DNA of 64,000 nucleotides from Acanthosepion esculentum (GCA_964036315.1 OZ038517.1:52130735-52194734); one strand, 5' to 3'; positions 22,291 through 34,507 are shown, counted from the first letter of the stretch. Notes: generated by a model not told the origin, from the sequence alone. Translations and numbers: made by a program.

Positions 22291-22385
22291 AAAAACAAAT
22301 TTGGCTCCAAAGTAAGGACAACACAGTTCTACTGTTATTTACTGTGTCACTTTCCATGGTTTTAATTTTATAATATATATATATA
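22290..22385 (+). repeat. Dispersed repeat segment
   Basis: TTTGGCTCCAAAG.AAGGACA ... TGTTTCACTTTCCATGG occurs here, at 23225-23300 (+) and at 25115-25200 (-). All run into AT-rich sequence. It is part of an interspersed family of unknown type. Confidence 0.6.
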
Positions 22386-23000
22386 ATTTCACAGTATTAT
22401 ATATAAATAATTATATTGGATATACTACAACATACCTAACAAGAAATCTTGTGTTACATCTCTCTGACCATAGCTCAATTAGGTCTCATTTAAATACACA
22501 TGGAGACCAACCAAACTTTTTCTGCAACATAATACAAATAGCCTCATCCACATGTAAAAAAAGGGCTAAAAATAATAGATTGTTAATAATAAAAAAAAGA
22601 AAAAACCAACAGTCAATAACATCAACTATGAACATAGCCACAATGTACTGACCTTGTTTGGAAAATAAAATATTCCTGTAACTCTAAATACGTAAATAAA
22701 ATAATCCATACAATGTTAAAAGTAAAAATAAAATTAATCCTTGATAATGACTAAAAGTACAGCTGAAAGCACTTGCATATATAAAACATTTGAACAATTT
22801 TTATATAATTTAGATCCAGACAAGAAAACAAATTATAAGAACACATGAATAATTGTGCAAAAATTTAAACACAACACATATGACACATACATAATACCTT
22901 ATATTGATTGCACAACTCTGAGTTTCATGTTGACACAATTTTCACATGAAAATTGCTCTGTTATTTAACATTGAGCACTTTTTGCTTACATGGTCGAGTT

Positions 23001-23002
<2 letters not shown>

Positions 23003-23034
<32 letters not shown>
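23003..23034. repeat. (AT)n microsatellite
   Basis: Pure AT repeat. Confidence 0.95.
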
Positions 23035-23035
<1 letters not shown>

Positions 23036-23059
23036 TGCAGAGTATGCTGCAAGGTCCCC

Positions 23060-23345
23060 AAATGAATCTCCTCAGGCTTTTAATTCAGAGCTGTCTTTCT
23101 AGATTGATTGCCACCCAATGAGTTTTCTTCTTTGGTCACTCAGCTTTATGAATTTAAGCACAGTACCAGATTGGCAGTAAGAAGAGAAAAAAAAGAAGGC
23201 AAAAAAATTAAGGAGGAAAAAAGACAGAAATTTGGCTCCAAAGGAAGGACAGTACTACCCCTTTGTCCACTGTTTCACTTTCCATGGTATTAATTTCATA
23301 ATATATAAATAATATGTGTATATAAAATAGGAAAGAGAATTGAGA
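23060..23345 (+). mobile_element. LINE C-terminal fragment joined to dispersed repeat
   Basis: The frame NEFSSLVTQLYEFKHSTRLAV is the usual LINE family 1 C-terminal region. It then passes into the CACTTTCCATGG repeat and a sequence inverse to the TATTTTATAYACACA end block. Confidence 0.6.
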
Positions 23346-23759
23346 CAAAGTTTGAAAAATATGACAAATGGAAAAGTGCCATGCTGTGTTGACCTCAGTG
23401 TCCACTCTTATAATGTTTTTCTTACACTTACATCCCCAATAAAGTTTAATTTATAAAACAGATACAATAAGACACTATCACTTATGAAATAGAATAAATT
23501 TTAATATACTGTAACAAAAGTTATGTAACAGGAATTTTATTCTTATTGTAGATCTTTCCTTAAGTCATAAATTTTCATTTCTTTTCAGTTAAAGTGAGAA
23601 ATTTATTACTTTTCTGTGGCATATTATAATTTCTACAATCACTATCTTGTATTGTTTACATATGAAATTTCCACCTTAAAATGAATCATATATTTAAACT
23701 AGTGGATATGTCAAGTGGAAAACCATTTTACTCTCTTCACCAGATCAAAAAACAAAAGA

Positions 23760-24351
23760 AAGAAATATGTGTGTGTATATGCTTAAATAATAAATTTAGC
23801 TGATGTTTCCATTTGTCATATTTTTGAAACTTTATCTCGATTCTATATCCTGTTTTATACACATATTATCAACATGGAAAACATATGGAAAGACCTAAAA
23901 ACAAATCTTTTACTTTCAACCCATTCTGAAAAATTGGATAAGGATTTCCTTTAATTTTATTTCAGAAAAGGCTATATGATTTTTATTGCTTTCGAGCCAT
24001 TCTGAATATGGGATGATGATTTCAATGTAGAAAAAATGGGAAAATGTATGAAAAAATTTAAACGAGAAGAATTGTAAAGAAAAGATACAGAATAAATATT
24101 AACAGCTTCTTTTATTTACAAAAGTCACACAATTTCATTCTTTTCTTTCATCTGAAGAAACACCAGCCGAGAAGAAAAAGTATCAATGATTTATTATTTA
24201 AGCATGCACGTACATTTCTTTCTTTCATTTCTGATCTGATGACGCCTAGTTAGGGCAAAACATCTAACCTAATTTCTATGAAACACCTTTCCATCTGTCA
24301 TATTTTTCAAACTCTGTCTCAATTCTCTATGCTATTTTATACACAAACATA
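23760..24351 (+). mobile_element. Dispersed repeat (copy 2) hosting a Helitron
   Basis: Homologous to 17395-17882 (AAAGATACAGAATAAATATT, CACCAGC, ATTTCTTTCTTTCATTT). It has CTGATGACGCCTAGTTAGGG followed by CAAAAC, a hammerhead-like core with G12 changed to A. The copy is interrupted at 24352 by a Helitron; its continuation is at 25115. Confidence 0.6.
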
Positions 24352-25114
24352 TCTCTATCTATAAAAGGCAGGATGTGTGTGTGTGTAATGAATACACGGC
24401 TGCAATTTTTGACAGATTTGTACCAAAATTTACATGCACATGCTCCAAGTTAGTGGAAAGGCCAAGACCAACTTTGCATTTCCCAACTCCCATCGATAGT
24501 GGAAATAATCGATTTTTTCATGCTTCCACAGCAGTTTTCATGTAGTTTGCAGCCATTTTCTACTGGCCAGAGTGAGAGCCTATAGCTGGCTGCCACAAAT
24601 AGGCAGGAAGATTCTATTGGCCAGCGTGAGAGCCAACAGCTGACTGACACGAATGTTAACTAGCATGCAAAATAAATTGATAGCTGCATTCGTCACAAGT
24701 GGGGGAAAATTTAAATCTGCATGGCACTTTACTCCAATTGGTTCATTCACTTGCTTAAACTCAACGTTGATTCTGATTCCACAGAACTGGGTTGGGTGTG
24801 AAAAAGTATTTGTTGTTAACATTCTTTTTTCATTCAGTTTTTCCAGTTATGAGTCCTTTTTTAAAGCTGATTGTTTTGTGTTCATTTTGTTTAGTTCTTT
24901 TTTCGTAACAGATTTAATGTTTAGTATAGAGCTTAGAAAAAAATCGCAGTGTGAGATAGACAAGAAGTAAGGCATGTAGCAACATCAGCACGGCAAAGGG
25001 CACTCGTTTAAAGGCAAGGAAGGGCAAAAATATTTTAAGTCAAGTGATAGCGATTGCTGTATGAGTCGTACGATTTTTGAATCAAGCACAGGCAACACCG
25101 GGCCATGCTGCTAG
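24352..25114 (+). mobile_element. Non-autonomous Helitron, copy 2
   Basis: It starts A|TCTCTATCTATAAAAGGC and ends GGGCCATGCTGCTAG|T. A subterminal hairpin pairs AGCA..GGC (25085) with GCC.TGCT just before CTAG. A GTGTGTGTGT run follows the 5' end. The flanks (ATTTTATACACAAACATA and TTAAATTAATATCATGG) are contiguous in the related repeat at 23275-23340, read on the other strand, so that copy shows the approximate empty site. No Rep/helicase frame. Confidence 0.8.
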
Positions 25115-25249
25115 TTAAATTAATATCATGGAAAGTGAAACAGTAGATGAAGGGGTAGTACTGTCCTTCCTTTGCAGCCAAATTTTGCCTTTTTTTTTCT
25201 CCCTTCTTTTTTATTTTTATCCTTGCTGCCAATCTGGTACTGTGCTTAA

Positions 25250-25440
25250 AGAAGTGACCAAAGAAGAAATCTCATCAGAACGATTACCATGAAAATATTT
25301 CTAGAAAAGGCACAGGGAAGCTACATTATGACAGGGAAAGTGACGAAGCTGATATGCCAGGTCAGGACTGGTGAGATTGCAGATTCTTTGGATTTTATCA
25401 AGAATCTCTAAATACATAGCAGAAACACTACACTAGATGT
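25250..25440 (-). mobile_element. LINE reverse transcriptase fragment
   Basis: On the minus strand, broken frames give the SLCLF.KYFHGNRSDE motif typical of the LINE C-terminal domain seen also at 33103-33278 and 31470. Confidence 0.65.
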
Positions 25441-25486
25441 GGCAGCAATATTCAATGTGTGTAATGAATCTGCCCCAATGTTTTCT

Positions 25487-25690
25487 TCGTTACAGGTCTA
25501 AGGATGAATGCAAGGATGGTGAGATAGCTTTTAAATTCTACCTCAATAAGAAATTAGCAAGTAATGTCTGGAATTTTCTGAAATTCAATCCAAAGAGAAT
25601 GTTCTTTTACTTCAAAGAATTTAAATACCTGTGTTAAATGGTATGAAAACCTTATCTCTCTATCCTGATTTACCAAGAATCTCTTCTATT
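25487..25690 (+). repeat. Direct repeat flanking the pyrimidine array (left)
   Basis: Shares TCTAAGGATGAATGCAAGGAT, TCTGGAATTTTCTGAAATTC and TCTCTATCCTGATTTACC-like blocks with 28375-28540 on the far side of the minisatellite. Confidence 0.7.
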
Positions 25691-26049
25691 TCATTCAATG
25701 TGTCTTCAGTTTTTCATAGATTTTTATTTATTTATATATTTTTATTTATTTATGTATTTTATTTAATTGTATTTTTTTATATATTTATTTTTATTTTATT
25801 TATTTATATATTTTTATTTTTACATCTTAAACAGTTGAGAAATAATTGGATATTCAATAAGTGGTGTCTGTCAAACTTGAGTAACAGATTCTGTCAAAGA
25901 TGGCTAGAGGGTAGTAAAATCTTGGTTAGTAAATTTTTTTTTCCTTTTAATTTTTTTAATTTTTTCCCTTATTTTTTAACTGACTTTTCTTATATTTTTC
26001 CTTACCTTTCTATTTTTTTCTTATTTTTCCTTCCTTTTTCTTTTAATTT

Positions 26050-27795
26050 TTCCCCTTCCTTTTTTTCTCCTTAATTTTTTTCAATTTCTTTTTTCTTGCT
26101 TTAATTTTTTTATTACCTTTTTTCTCTCTTTAATTTTTTTTTCAATTTTTCTTTTTTTCTCTTTAATTTTTTTTCAATTTCTCTTTTTTTCTCTTTAATT
26201 TTTTTTCAATTTCTCTTTTTTTCTCTTTAATTTTTTTTTCAATTTCTCTTTAATTTTTTTTTCAATTTTTCTTTTTTTCTCTTTAATTTTTTTTTTCAAT
26301 TTCTCTTTTTCTCTCTTTAATTTTTTTTTCAATTTCTCTTTTTTTCCCTTTAATTTTTTTTTTCAATTTCTCTTTTTCTCTCTTTAATTTTTTTTTCAAT
26401 TTCTCTTTTTTTCTCTTTAATTTTTTTTTCAATTTCTCTTTAATTTTTTTTTCAATTTTTCTTTTTTTCTCTTTAATGTTTTTTTTCAATTTCTCTTTTT
26501 TTCTCTTTAATTTTTTTTTTCAATTTCTCTTTTTCCCTCTTTAATTTTTTTTTCAATTTCTCTTTTTTTCTCTTTAATTTTTTTTTCAATTTCTCTTTAA
26601 TTTTTTTTTCAATTTCTCTTTTTTTCTCTTTAATTTTTTTTTTCAATTTCTCTTTTTCTCTCTTTAATTTTTTTTTCAATTTCTCTTTTTTTCTCTTTAA
26701 TTTTTTTTTTCAATTTCTCTTTTTCTCTCTTTAATTTTTTTTTCAATTTCTCTTTTTTTCTCTTTAATTTTTTTTTTCAATTTCTCTTTTTCTCTCTTTA
26801 ATTTTTTTTTCAATTTTTCTTTTTTTCTCTTTAATTTTTTTTTTCAATTTCTCTTTTTCTCTCTTTAATTTTTTTTTTCAATTTCTCTTTTTCTCTCTTT
26901 AATTTTTTTTTCAATTTCTCTTTTTTTCTCTTTAATTTTTTTTTCAATTTCTCTTTAATTTTTTTTTCAATTTCTCTTTTTCTCTCTTTAATTTTTTTTT
27001 CAATTTCTCTTTTTTTCTCTTTAATTTTATTTCAATTTCTCTTTTTTTCTCTTTAATTTTATTTCAATTTCTCTTTTTTTCTCTTTAATTTTTTTTTTCA
27101 ATTTTTCTTTTTTTCACTTTAATTTTTTTTCAATTTCTCTTTAATTTTTTTTTCAATTTTTCTTTTTTCTCTTTAATTTTTTTTTTCAATTTCTCTTTTT
27201 CTCTCTTTAATTTTTTTTTTCAATTTCTCTTTTTCTCTCTTTAATTTTTTTTTCAATTTCTCTTTTTTTCTCTTTAATTTTTTTTTCAATTTCTATTTAA
27301 TTTTTTTTCAATTTTTCTTTTTTTCTCTTTAATTTTTTTTTTCAATTTCTCTTTTTCTCTCTTTAATTTTTTTTTTCAATTTCTCTTTTTCTCTCTTTAA
27401 TTTTTTTTTCAATTTCTCTTTTTTTCTCTTTAATTTTTTTTTCAATTTCTCTTTAATTTTTTTTTCAATTTCTCTTTTTTTCTCTTTAATTTTTTTTTTC
27501 AATTTCTCTTTTTCTCTCTTTAATTTTTTTTTCAATTTCTCTTTTTTTCTCTTTAATTTTTTTTTTCAATTTCTCTTTTTCTCTCTTTAATTTTTTTTTC
27601 AATTTCTCTTTTCTCTTTAATTTTTTTTTTCAATTTCTCTTTTTTTCTCTTTAATTTTTTTTTCAATTTCTCTTTTTCTCTCTTTAATTTTTTTTTCAAT
27701 TTCTCTTTTTCTCTCTTTAATTTTTTTTTCAATTTCTCTTTTTCTCTCTTTAATTTTTTTTTTCAATTTCTCTTTTTCTCTCTTTAATTTTTCCT
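26050..27795. repeat. Pyrimidine minisatellite, about 33-bp unit
   Basis: About 50 copies of a unit like CTCTTTAATTTTTTTTTCAA plus TTTCTCTTTTT, with shorter 22-bp variants. The + strand is almost entirely C and T with isolated A pairs. The minus strand opens lysine/glutamate-rich frames (KEKLKKKIKE), which are products of composition, not genes. Confidence 0.95.
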
Positions 27796-28009
27796 ATACT
27801 TATTTTTTATTTCTCTTTTTTTTTTCCTTTACTTTTTTCTCAAGATTTTTTTTTTTTCAACAGGATTAGATAGGTTTGTCTATCACCTGGTCTGCATGTC
27901 TTCTTTATCTATTGACTAGGAATCGAGGCTTATCCCTTGTTTCCTGCTTAGGATTGAGTGGTTCTTTCTAAAATCTTCTCATTATCTTTCACTCCCAGTA
28001 GCCCCTTTG

Positions 28010-28252
28010 CACTAATTCTCAACATTGGTCCTTAGGCCCAAATGTGGGTCTGAGAACTTTTTTAAATGGGCCTGAAGACACCAGGAGCAGTATCATCATC
28101 TGTCAGGATTTATAGTTTCTACTACATTTTGCTTTTGTAAATAAAATGTATTTCCTGTTCTGTGGGATTTCTATTTGTTCTTATGTGAGCCTGAGCATTT
28201 CGTTGACACCAAAAATGGCCCACAAGAAGAAAAAAGTTGAGAAAAACTGCTT
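28010..28252. mobile_element. hAT-like MITE candidate
   Basis: The right end read inward (GCAGTTTTTCTCAACTTTTT, then GTGGGCCATTT) resembles the left end (TTCTCAACATTGGTCC, then GTGGGTCT). This is the style of hAT termini. No 8-bp target duplication confirmed. Confidence 0.35.
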
Positions 28253-28374
28253 TGAAAGATTTTTTGTAAGGTTTCTGTATTTTTAATAAGTTCTTAGTCA
28301 TTTTCATTGATTATTAGACCAATTCCTGTTCAATTGTATGAGAAACTGCACACTTTTCACCCACATCTTCCTGA

Positions 28375-28540
28375 TTGCAGCTCTAAGAATGAATGCAAGG
28401 ATAGTGAGAATGGATCTTGAATTCCAACTTGTCTTGCTATGGTCTGGAATTTTCTGAAATTCAATCAAAGGAAAATGCATGTTAAGTGCTATGAAAACTT
28501 TAACGTCATCTCTCCATCCTGATTTACTGAGGATCTCACC
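28375..28540 (+). repeat. Direct repeat flanking the pyrimidine array (right)
   Basis: Partner of 25487-25690; about 35 bp shorter internally. Confidence 0.7.
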
Positions 28541-28804
28541 TGGTCCTATTAACAAACTATGTCATCGGTTCTTTGCAATTCTTAGCCGGTTAAGACACAA
28601 ATTAATAATCAACTAGAAATACATGTGAAAAATTTCAGTTTTCCTATTTGAAATTTTCTGATGGATCTTAATTCTTAAGTTAATGATTGAATAAGCTCAT
28701 ATTATGACAATAAAAATATCCATAGAAATTCCCCTATCACATTGTTAAATATTTGAGCTTAACAACTTTAACAAAATATTACAATAACAATCATAAATAG
28801 GAGT

Positions 28805-29165
28805 GCTGAGGTACCTTGATGTAGTGCAATGGTTAACAAGCTTGTCTCACTAGATCAGTTATGACTGTTTATCTCCTTTTCCTGTAATTCAAGATTGAGG
28901 TAAGGGCACTTCGACGTGATGTAATGGTTACCAAGATTATCTTGCTAGATCACTTACGAGTGAGTTCAGTTTTCACTGGATGCTCCATATTTTCGGCCTT
29001 GTACCATATTTAAGCTACATTTAGAAAACACTATGGGGTACTTCGAAGTGATGTAATGGTTAGCAAGCTTGTCTGACTAGATCAATTACAAGTTCAATCT
29101 TCAATGGATGCATTATACTTTTAGCCTCATGCCACATCTAAGATGTGCTTAGAAAATCGCTATAA
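28805..29165 (+). mobile_element. Cluster of three tRNA-derived SINE heads
   Basis: Three units start with (C)TTCGA.GTGATGTAATGGTTA or a variant, followed by CTAGATCA.TTA and, in two, a B-box-like AGTTCA. The second and third are about 130 bp apart. None folds as an intact tRNA. Confidence 0.7.
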
Positions 29166-29639
29166 TTATAGTTGTTGGTTATTTAAAGAAGGAGGTACAA
29201 AGGAAGATTTGAAATTAACAAATTTTTCAATTTCAGTGAAACCCATTAAACACATAAGTGTCATCGCTTTTATCTTCCCTTTTCATTTTCTTACTGAAAC
29301 CAAGTAGCATCTCTGATGTTTTTTCTCTCCTCTTTCCACACAACTGGAATGGAATAGTGGCGGCAGGGCATCACCTCTTCAATCTTCCCTTCTTTCTTTC
29401 ATTTTCTCGTTGAAATTAAGTAGTGCCTCTGATATGTCTTTTGTCTTTCCCTGTGATCAAAATGGAATTGTCCATTATTTAAGAACTAAAGTCATGCAGT
29501 CTATCAATAAAAAGTTAGAGGTTAGTAAAATCTTCAATTGGAAAGCTTTGCCATCAGCTGACCCTTGGCAGAAAATGCTACTATACATGACCAGTAATTG
29601 CAATTTTATGCATTCATTTTGGTTTTTTTTTATAATTTA

Positions 29640-29900
29640 GTGGGTGATAATAGCCCGAGTTCTGGCTGTAGTCGCCAGGTATAACCTGTGCTGGTCACCA
29701 AATAAAACACACCTGTCTAGGTTTCGGTGAAGGTGGCTTGCGTCCAGTGCAGTCAATTTCACAGGTTCATTGCTGTTATGGTAACGCACGCATAGACTCT
29801 CCCAGCTATAAATAGGAGCAGGTACTGCCTTTTGGAGAGCAAAATTTTCAGCAGTCAGCTCTGACAGTCGAACTGAACATTCTTGCTGTAACACTTGTTT
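29640..29900 (+). promoter_or_regulatory. TATA-box region, possible solo LTR
   Basis: GC-richer block with CCCAGCTATAAATAGGAGC at about 29806 and a TG (29652) ... CA (29891) frame. Promoter-like composition but no second copy or target duplication found. Confidence 0.3.
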
Positions 29901-30164
29901 GTATATGTTTGCATTACTGTTTTGTTTCTGTCAATATTTTTGTTTAACTCAATTCCTCTCTTTGTGTCTTTATACAACTAATGAATGCAATATAATGTAC
30001 AGTGAACTGAAAACGTTATGTATGACAACTCCATCATGAAGATGGGTTTTTTTGGGTTTTTTTTTCAACATTTCCATTTTGGTTTCATATTTATAATGGT
30101 GTAGCCGTCTCCGAGATGATGAGGTTTCCAAATGTTCTGTGGACTGCAATGTCGCAGGTCCTGC

Positions 30165-30898
30165 CACAATTATTTTATTTTTGTCTAGGAAAGGTGTGGA
30201 AAGAATCATGCCATTATGCTGGAGGTTGCTATCCAATGTGGTGGTTACAATGCAATTTATATTTGATGTAAAATAGCACATGGTATAAAATACAAAACAG
30301 AACGTAGAGTTGAAAACAACATAACAATAGGATTTATTATTGAATTGATTATACATGCATGTGAATGAAAAGAATAGAGTTATGTCTCTTTGACTTGGTA
30401 AAATTGTGATTGAGCTCATATTGTATAAGTTGACTATTAGAACGTATAAGAATAGTGTTGTATGTTTGGAATGTATGAACAGGTTAAACAGAGTTCAGAG
30501 ATAATACTTGCATGAATTAAGTACTTTTCATTTAACGTCTGACTGGATCAGTCGAGAAGAGTGTTCCTTGTGAGTCACATCTTGATGGCTGTATTGAGAT
30601 GTACGAGTGATGTAGAAAAGTTAGGAAGTCGAGAAAAGCAGGAACCTGAAGAGAGCGAGTATCACACGTGTTGGGTTTTTATAATTTTTTTGTACCATGC
30701 GGGAGGCTCAAAACTGACTTGGCACCTAAATGGATTTTGTGCGTGGGAGCGAAACTGACCAATCAGCAAGCCGGATTCAAGGTGATCGACCAATGAATGC
30801 TTGTTAATATTTTGTATGTAAGTATGATGTTATTTACCTCAAGTAGGAAGGGTGCATTTCCTAGCAGGGTAAAGCTGGTTGTTGTGGACGATTCTACA
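30165..30898 (-). mobile_element. Solo-LTR-like dispersed repeat, copy 2
   Basis: Partner of 6642-7345, with the same block order from CCACAATTATTT to TTCTACAA. Diverged with indels, including a longer insertion near 30200-30290. Confidence 0.5.
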
Positions 30899-30924
30899 AT
30901 GGTTAAATTTTCAATTAGTCACTT

Positions 30925-31450
30925 GTATTAAAAGTCATTGCTATATACAGCTAATGAATGCAATATAATGAACAGTGAACTGAAAATGTTATGTCTGACA
31001 ACCCAACATGAAGATATTTTTTTTGTTTTTTTTTTGCTTTAAAATTCATTCATTAGGGTTTAAAATAACTAAAATATATAATTTAACCTACTTTATACTT
31101 TATAATTTTTAATTTTATTACTTATATATACCTATGTTTATATCTGCATCATAAGGCATTGCTACTTGATTTAATACTTTTAAAAAAATGTATATTGTAA
31201 TATTGAATTACTTGTTTACAAAATCAATATAAAAAATTAAAAAAAGGATGATACAACTTTTATTATATTCATTATATTTTCTGATATAAATGAATAATAT
31301 TACAAATGTTCAAATAATATTTTTTTGGATCGTTTTTATATAATTACACGGCACAAATATGGTACTGGTCCCTGGCACACTACGAAGACTTGTTATGTCA
31401 ATGATGACTGAACTCATCATCATGTCCTCAGTTTAGTACAGATAGTGTCA
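30925..31450. other. AT-rich, no gene recognised
   Basis: The first part repeats AATGCAATATAATG.ACAGTGAACTGAAAA from 29983. Otherwise no supported feature. Confidence 0.5.
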
Positions 31451-31454
31451 GAAT

Positions 31455-31990
31455 GACCCTGGTGTTTCTGCTGTGTAGAGATTCTTGATAAAATACAAAG
31501 AAGTATCTGCAATATTATTGATCCTAACCTGCCATCTCAGCTTAGGTCCCTTTGCCACTACTGTAATATAGCTTTCCCTGTGCCTTTTCTATAAATATTT
31601 TCATATTTTTGCAATTGTTTTGAGGAACTCTTCTCTTTGGTACCTCAACTTTATGAATTAAAGCCCAATACTAGACTGGCAGAAAAGTCTCATCATGTTA
31701 CAGTTGAAATGGCTAGATGTAACCATTAAGTTCTATGCTAACAGTTTCTTCTCTTGCACTTTTCACTTAGGGAACTCTCTTGAAGCTTCTTCTTCCCCAA
31801 TCAACTTTGATCTTTAAAAATTTAAATGCAATGTCAATCATTATCTTTTGTCTTCTTAATTCCTGTTCTTTTATTGTTTTCTCTCCTTAATAATGTTTTC
31901 TTTTTCTCATATTCTCTTGCACTCGGTAACCCCTTGCATCTTAGTGACTTTATTGCCTGGCTTGGGGTGAAATGATTAAAAAAATGTAAA
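31455..31990 (+). mobile_element. LINE 3' end (family 1), degraded
   Basis: Frames interrupted by stops follow the LINE C-terminus (a region matching CNIIDPNLPSQL, then SLCLF/KYFH and CFPANFDLQ-like parts). The 3' UTR ends GCTTGGGGTGAAATGATTAA, like the end at 17200. Confidence 0.7.
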
Positions 31991-32329
31991 AACAAACTTC
32001 AATTGTTTCCAGTTTGAATTTTAAAAGCCTTTTGTAACAATGTACATGATTCTGCTAATTGAAATTTGAAAAAAATATCCAAATTATTTGCCTTCTTTAT
32101 AAATAATTACAATTTCTTTGTCAATTTATACTACACAAAATCCTTCCAATGAATTGTAAGCAAATATACTTTTCTGTATGAAAAAAGGATTTTTTGCAAG
32201 TTCGAAATAGATTTAAAAGCTCAAATGGATGACACATTTTGTATTTTTTTTAAAACTCGTATCACCCAATGCAAGGTAGTAAAATCCCTAAGACCCAAGG
32301 GGTTACAGGGTGTGGAAGAATTAGGAACA

Positions 32330-32530
32330 GAAACATTAATAATGAGCGGGAAGAGGAAAGATTAATCAGCGATTGACATTTAAATTTTTGCAGATTAAAG
32401 TTGGCTGGAAAGCATGGAGCTGGAAGAGAGTTTCACAAGTGAGAAAAGAAACTGTGAGCAGAGAATTTACAGCTACATCTAGCTAGCTCAGCAGTAAATT
32501 GACGAGATCTCGATGCCAGTCTAGTACTGC
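32330..32530 (-). mobile_element. LINE C-terminal fragment, minus strand
   Basis: Minus-strand frames give STRLASRSRQFTAELARCSC and PCFPANFNLQKFKC, the same C-terminal region as in the plus-strand LINEs. It may be the 3' continuation of the LINE split by the gypsy element at 33279. Confidence 0.65.
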
Positions 32531-32582
32531 GCTTAAATTAAAAAAGTCTAGATACCATATTGAAGAGTGATATTTATTGGAC

Positions 32583-32875
32583 ACGTTTAGAGGCCCAAAC
32601 CTTGTTCCGTGTCTAGGAAGGGGTCCCCGGATTTCTCTCTCTCTGTCTCTTTCCCTTCTCCACATCCTTTCATTTCTCATTCCTATCTGCTGTCGCTCCG
32701 GATCTTTTTTGGCCCCCTTGCCTTGATCAACCCACTGTCTTTCTCTTTCTCTACATCCCCTCCCTTGCCACTCCTATCTGCTCTTCCTCCAACCCCCTCT
32801 TTAACCCCTTGCGTGATAGTGGCCTCCGGCCTTGCTTGGGGTGATATGATTAAAAAAAAAAAATTATGTACAGAA
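32583..32875 (+). mobile_element. LINE 3' UTR and A tail (family 2)
   Basis: CTCCACATCCTTTCATTTC, CCTTGCCTTGATC.A.CCAC and CTTGCGTG.TAGTGGC match the region 52240-52450. Ends in an A12 tail at about 32851-32862. Confidence 0.75.
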
Positions 32876-33102
32876 ATGTGGCACAAGGCCAAATTGGGGA
32901 ATGGGAAAAGAGGACAGTCACTGACCCAAACATAGAATATTCCTTACATCAAAACAATGCATTCTTACTTACCATTCTTCCAACATCCACCATAATACCT
33001 TAATGTCCTAACTAGTCCCCATATGTACAGTTCTTGTCTGTTGGGGGTTAGGGAATATAACAACAATTTAAAAATCTAATCCCCATTGTGCCAGATTGAA
33101 GA

Positions 33103-33278
33103 CCTAATCTGAACAATTACCATGAAAGTATTTATAAAAAAGGCACAGAAAGGCAACCTTACGGTGGTGGGAAAATGACTGAAGCTGAGCTGCCAGATCA
33201 GGACCAATAATATTGCAGATTCTTCTTTTAGATTTTTTCAAGGAGCTCCAGATAAATAGCAGGGAGCACTGGACCATA
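33103..33278 (-). mobile_element. LINE reverse transcriptase, part downstream of gypsy insertion
   Basis: Minus-strand frame CNIIGPDLAAQLQSFSHHRK and LCLFYKYFHGNCSD is the C-terminal part of a LINE polymerase. It begins with TATGG at the gypsy element boundary. The preceding part of the same LINE lies beyond the gypsy element at 41995-42400. Confidence 0.85.
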
Positions 33279-34438
33279 TCTAACACTTTTGCCCCAGCCC
33301 CTCAACCTCCGACATCTTACTCTCTGGGTTGAGGTGTCTACTCGGTCTTAACTGAACTTAAGGGAGTGACCGTAGATCCCCTGAGCATCTGTAGATCATT
33401 TGACCAGTCCAATGGTTTAATCCTGCTTCCTGCCCACGTTGTGTTTGGTTTGATCCAGAAAGCAGAAGTGATGTTCATCCATTCGCAGTTGATTGAAGAT
33501 GTAGACACGGCTGGAGAGTCTGTGCTAAGAAATTTAGAATGCACCAAAAAAAATATATATCTGCAGAAAGCCGGACAAATGGTTGAATTGTTAATGTCTT
33601 TTATATCACAGAAAAGAATAGTATAGAAAAGAAACGGGTTACAGAAAAGAAAATAATTGATGTAAAAACTCATACACTGGATTCTCAACAGAGAGTGGGT
33701 TGTGATTAGCTTGTGAAATCGTCTCAGAACGATATACGACTCTTGCGATGGAGAGATAAAGATTTCTGTGTACAGCTTAAAGTTTATAGTTGTGTTCCTC
33801 CTCGGCAGTAATAACAGTAGTAGTAATCTTCATGGTAGCAGAAGCATCGGTACTTATATTAACAGTACATGTTAGTGGGGGTTTTGTTCCAATCTCTGAC
33901 GTCACTTTCAGTCTCCGATATCTCTCCACCCAGCTCGACGACAGATGAGCCCAAAAATAACCTTTTGATTATTGTAGTTTGTTTGATGTTTCTGTTTCCA
34001 GTGGTAGCAATAATAGTAGCAGTGTCAGTCCTAGATTGTTGGAGGAGTAATTCGCTTCTTCGTACTTATATCAACAAAATATGTTAGCGAGCGTTTGGTT
34101 CCAATCTCTGACGTTACTTCCAGTCTCCGACCTCTCTCTACCCAGCAAGACTGCACTTGATTTCTGTGCGTGTTTATATAGATAAACCTGGCTGATCATT
34201 ATTCGACCCTTGGCCCGCACGCGATTATCACGAGTGCTGCCTTCAAACCAAACTCATGTGAATTTCAAAGTTCCTCATAGCCTTAGTAAGCTCTATTTCA
34301 AATTTTAACCAATAAAATTTATCTCGATCATCTTACATTGTCTTCCTAATGACCTAATTCCAAGTGGGCTAGATTAGATTCCCATCAGTAAACAAAATTG
34401 TTCTGATATAATTTCACAGTTCAAATCTACTCCAATTT

Positions 34439-34507
<69 letters not shown>

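Noticed and set aside
26283..27535. Lysine/glutamate-rich open frames in the pyrimidine minisatellite
   Set aside because: They arise because the repeat lacks stop codons on that strand; no start context, no neighbours and no non-repeat sequence.
28805..29165. Functional tRNA genes
   Set aside because: The A- and B-box-like segments do not fold into a cloverleaf and no acceptor stem pairs.
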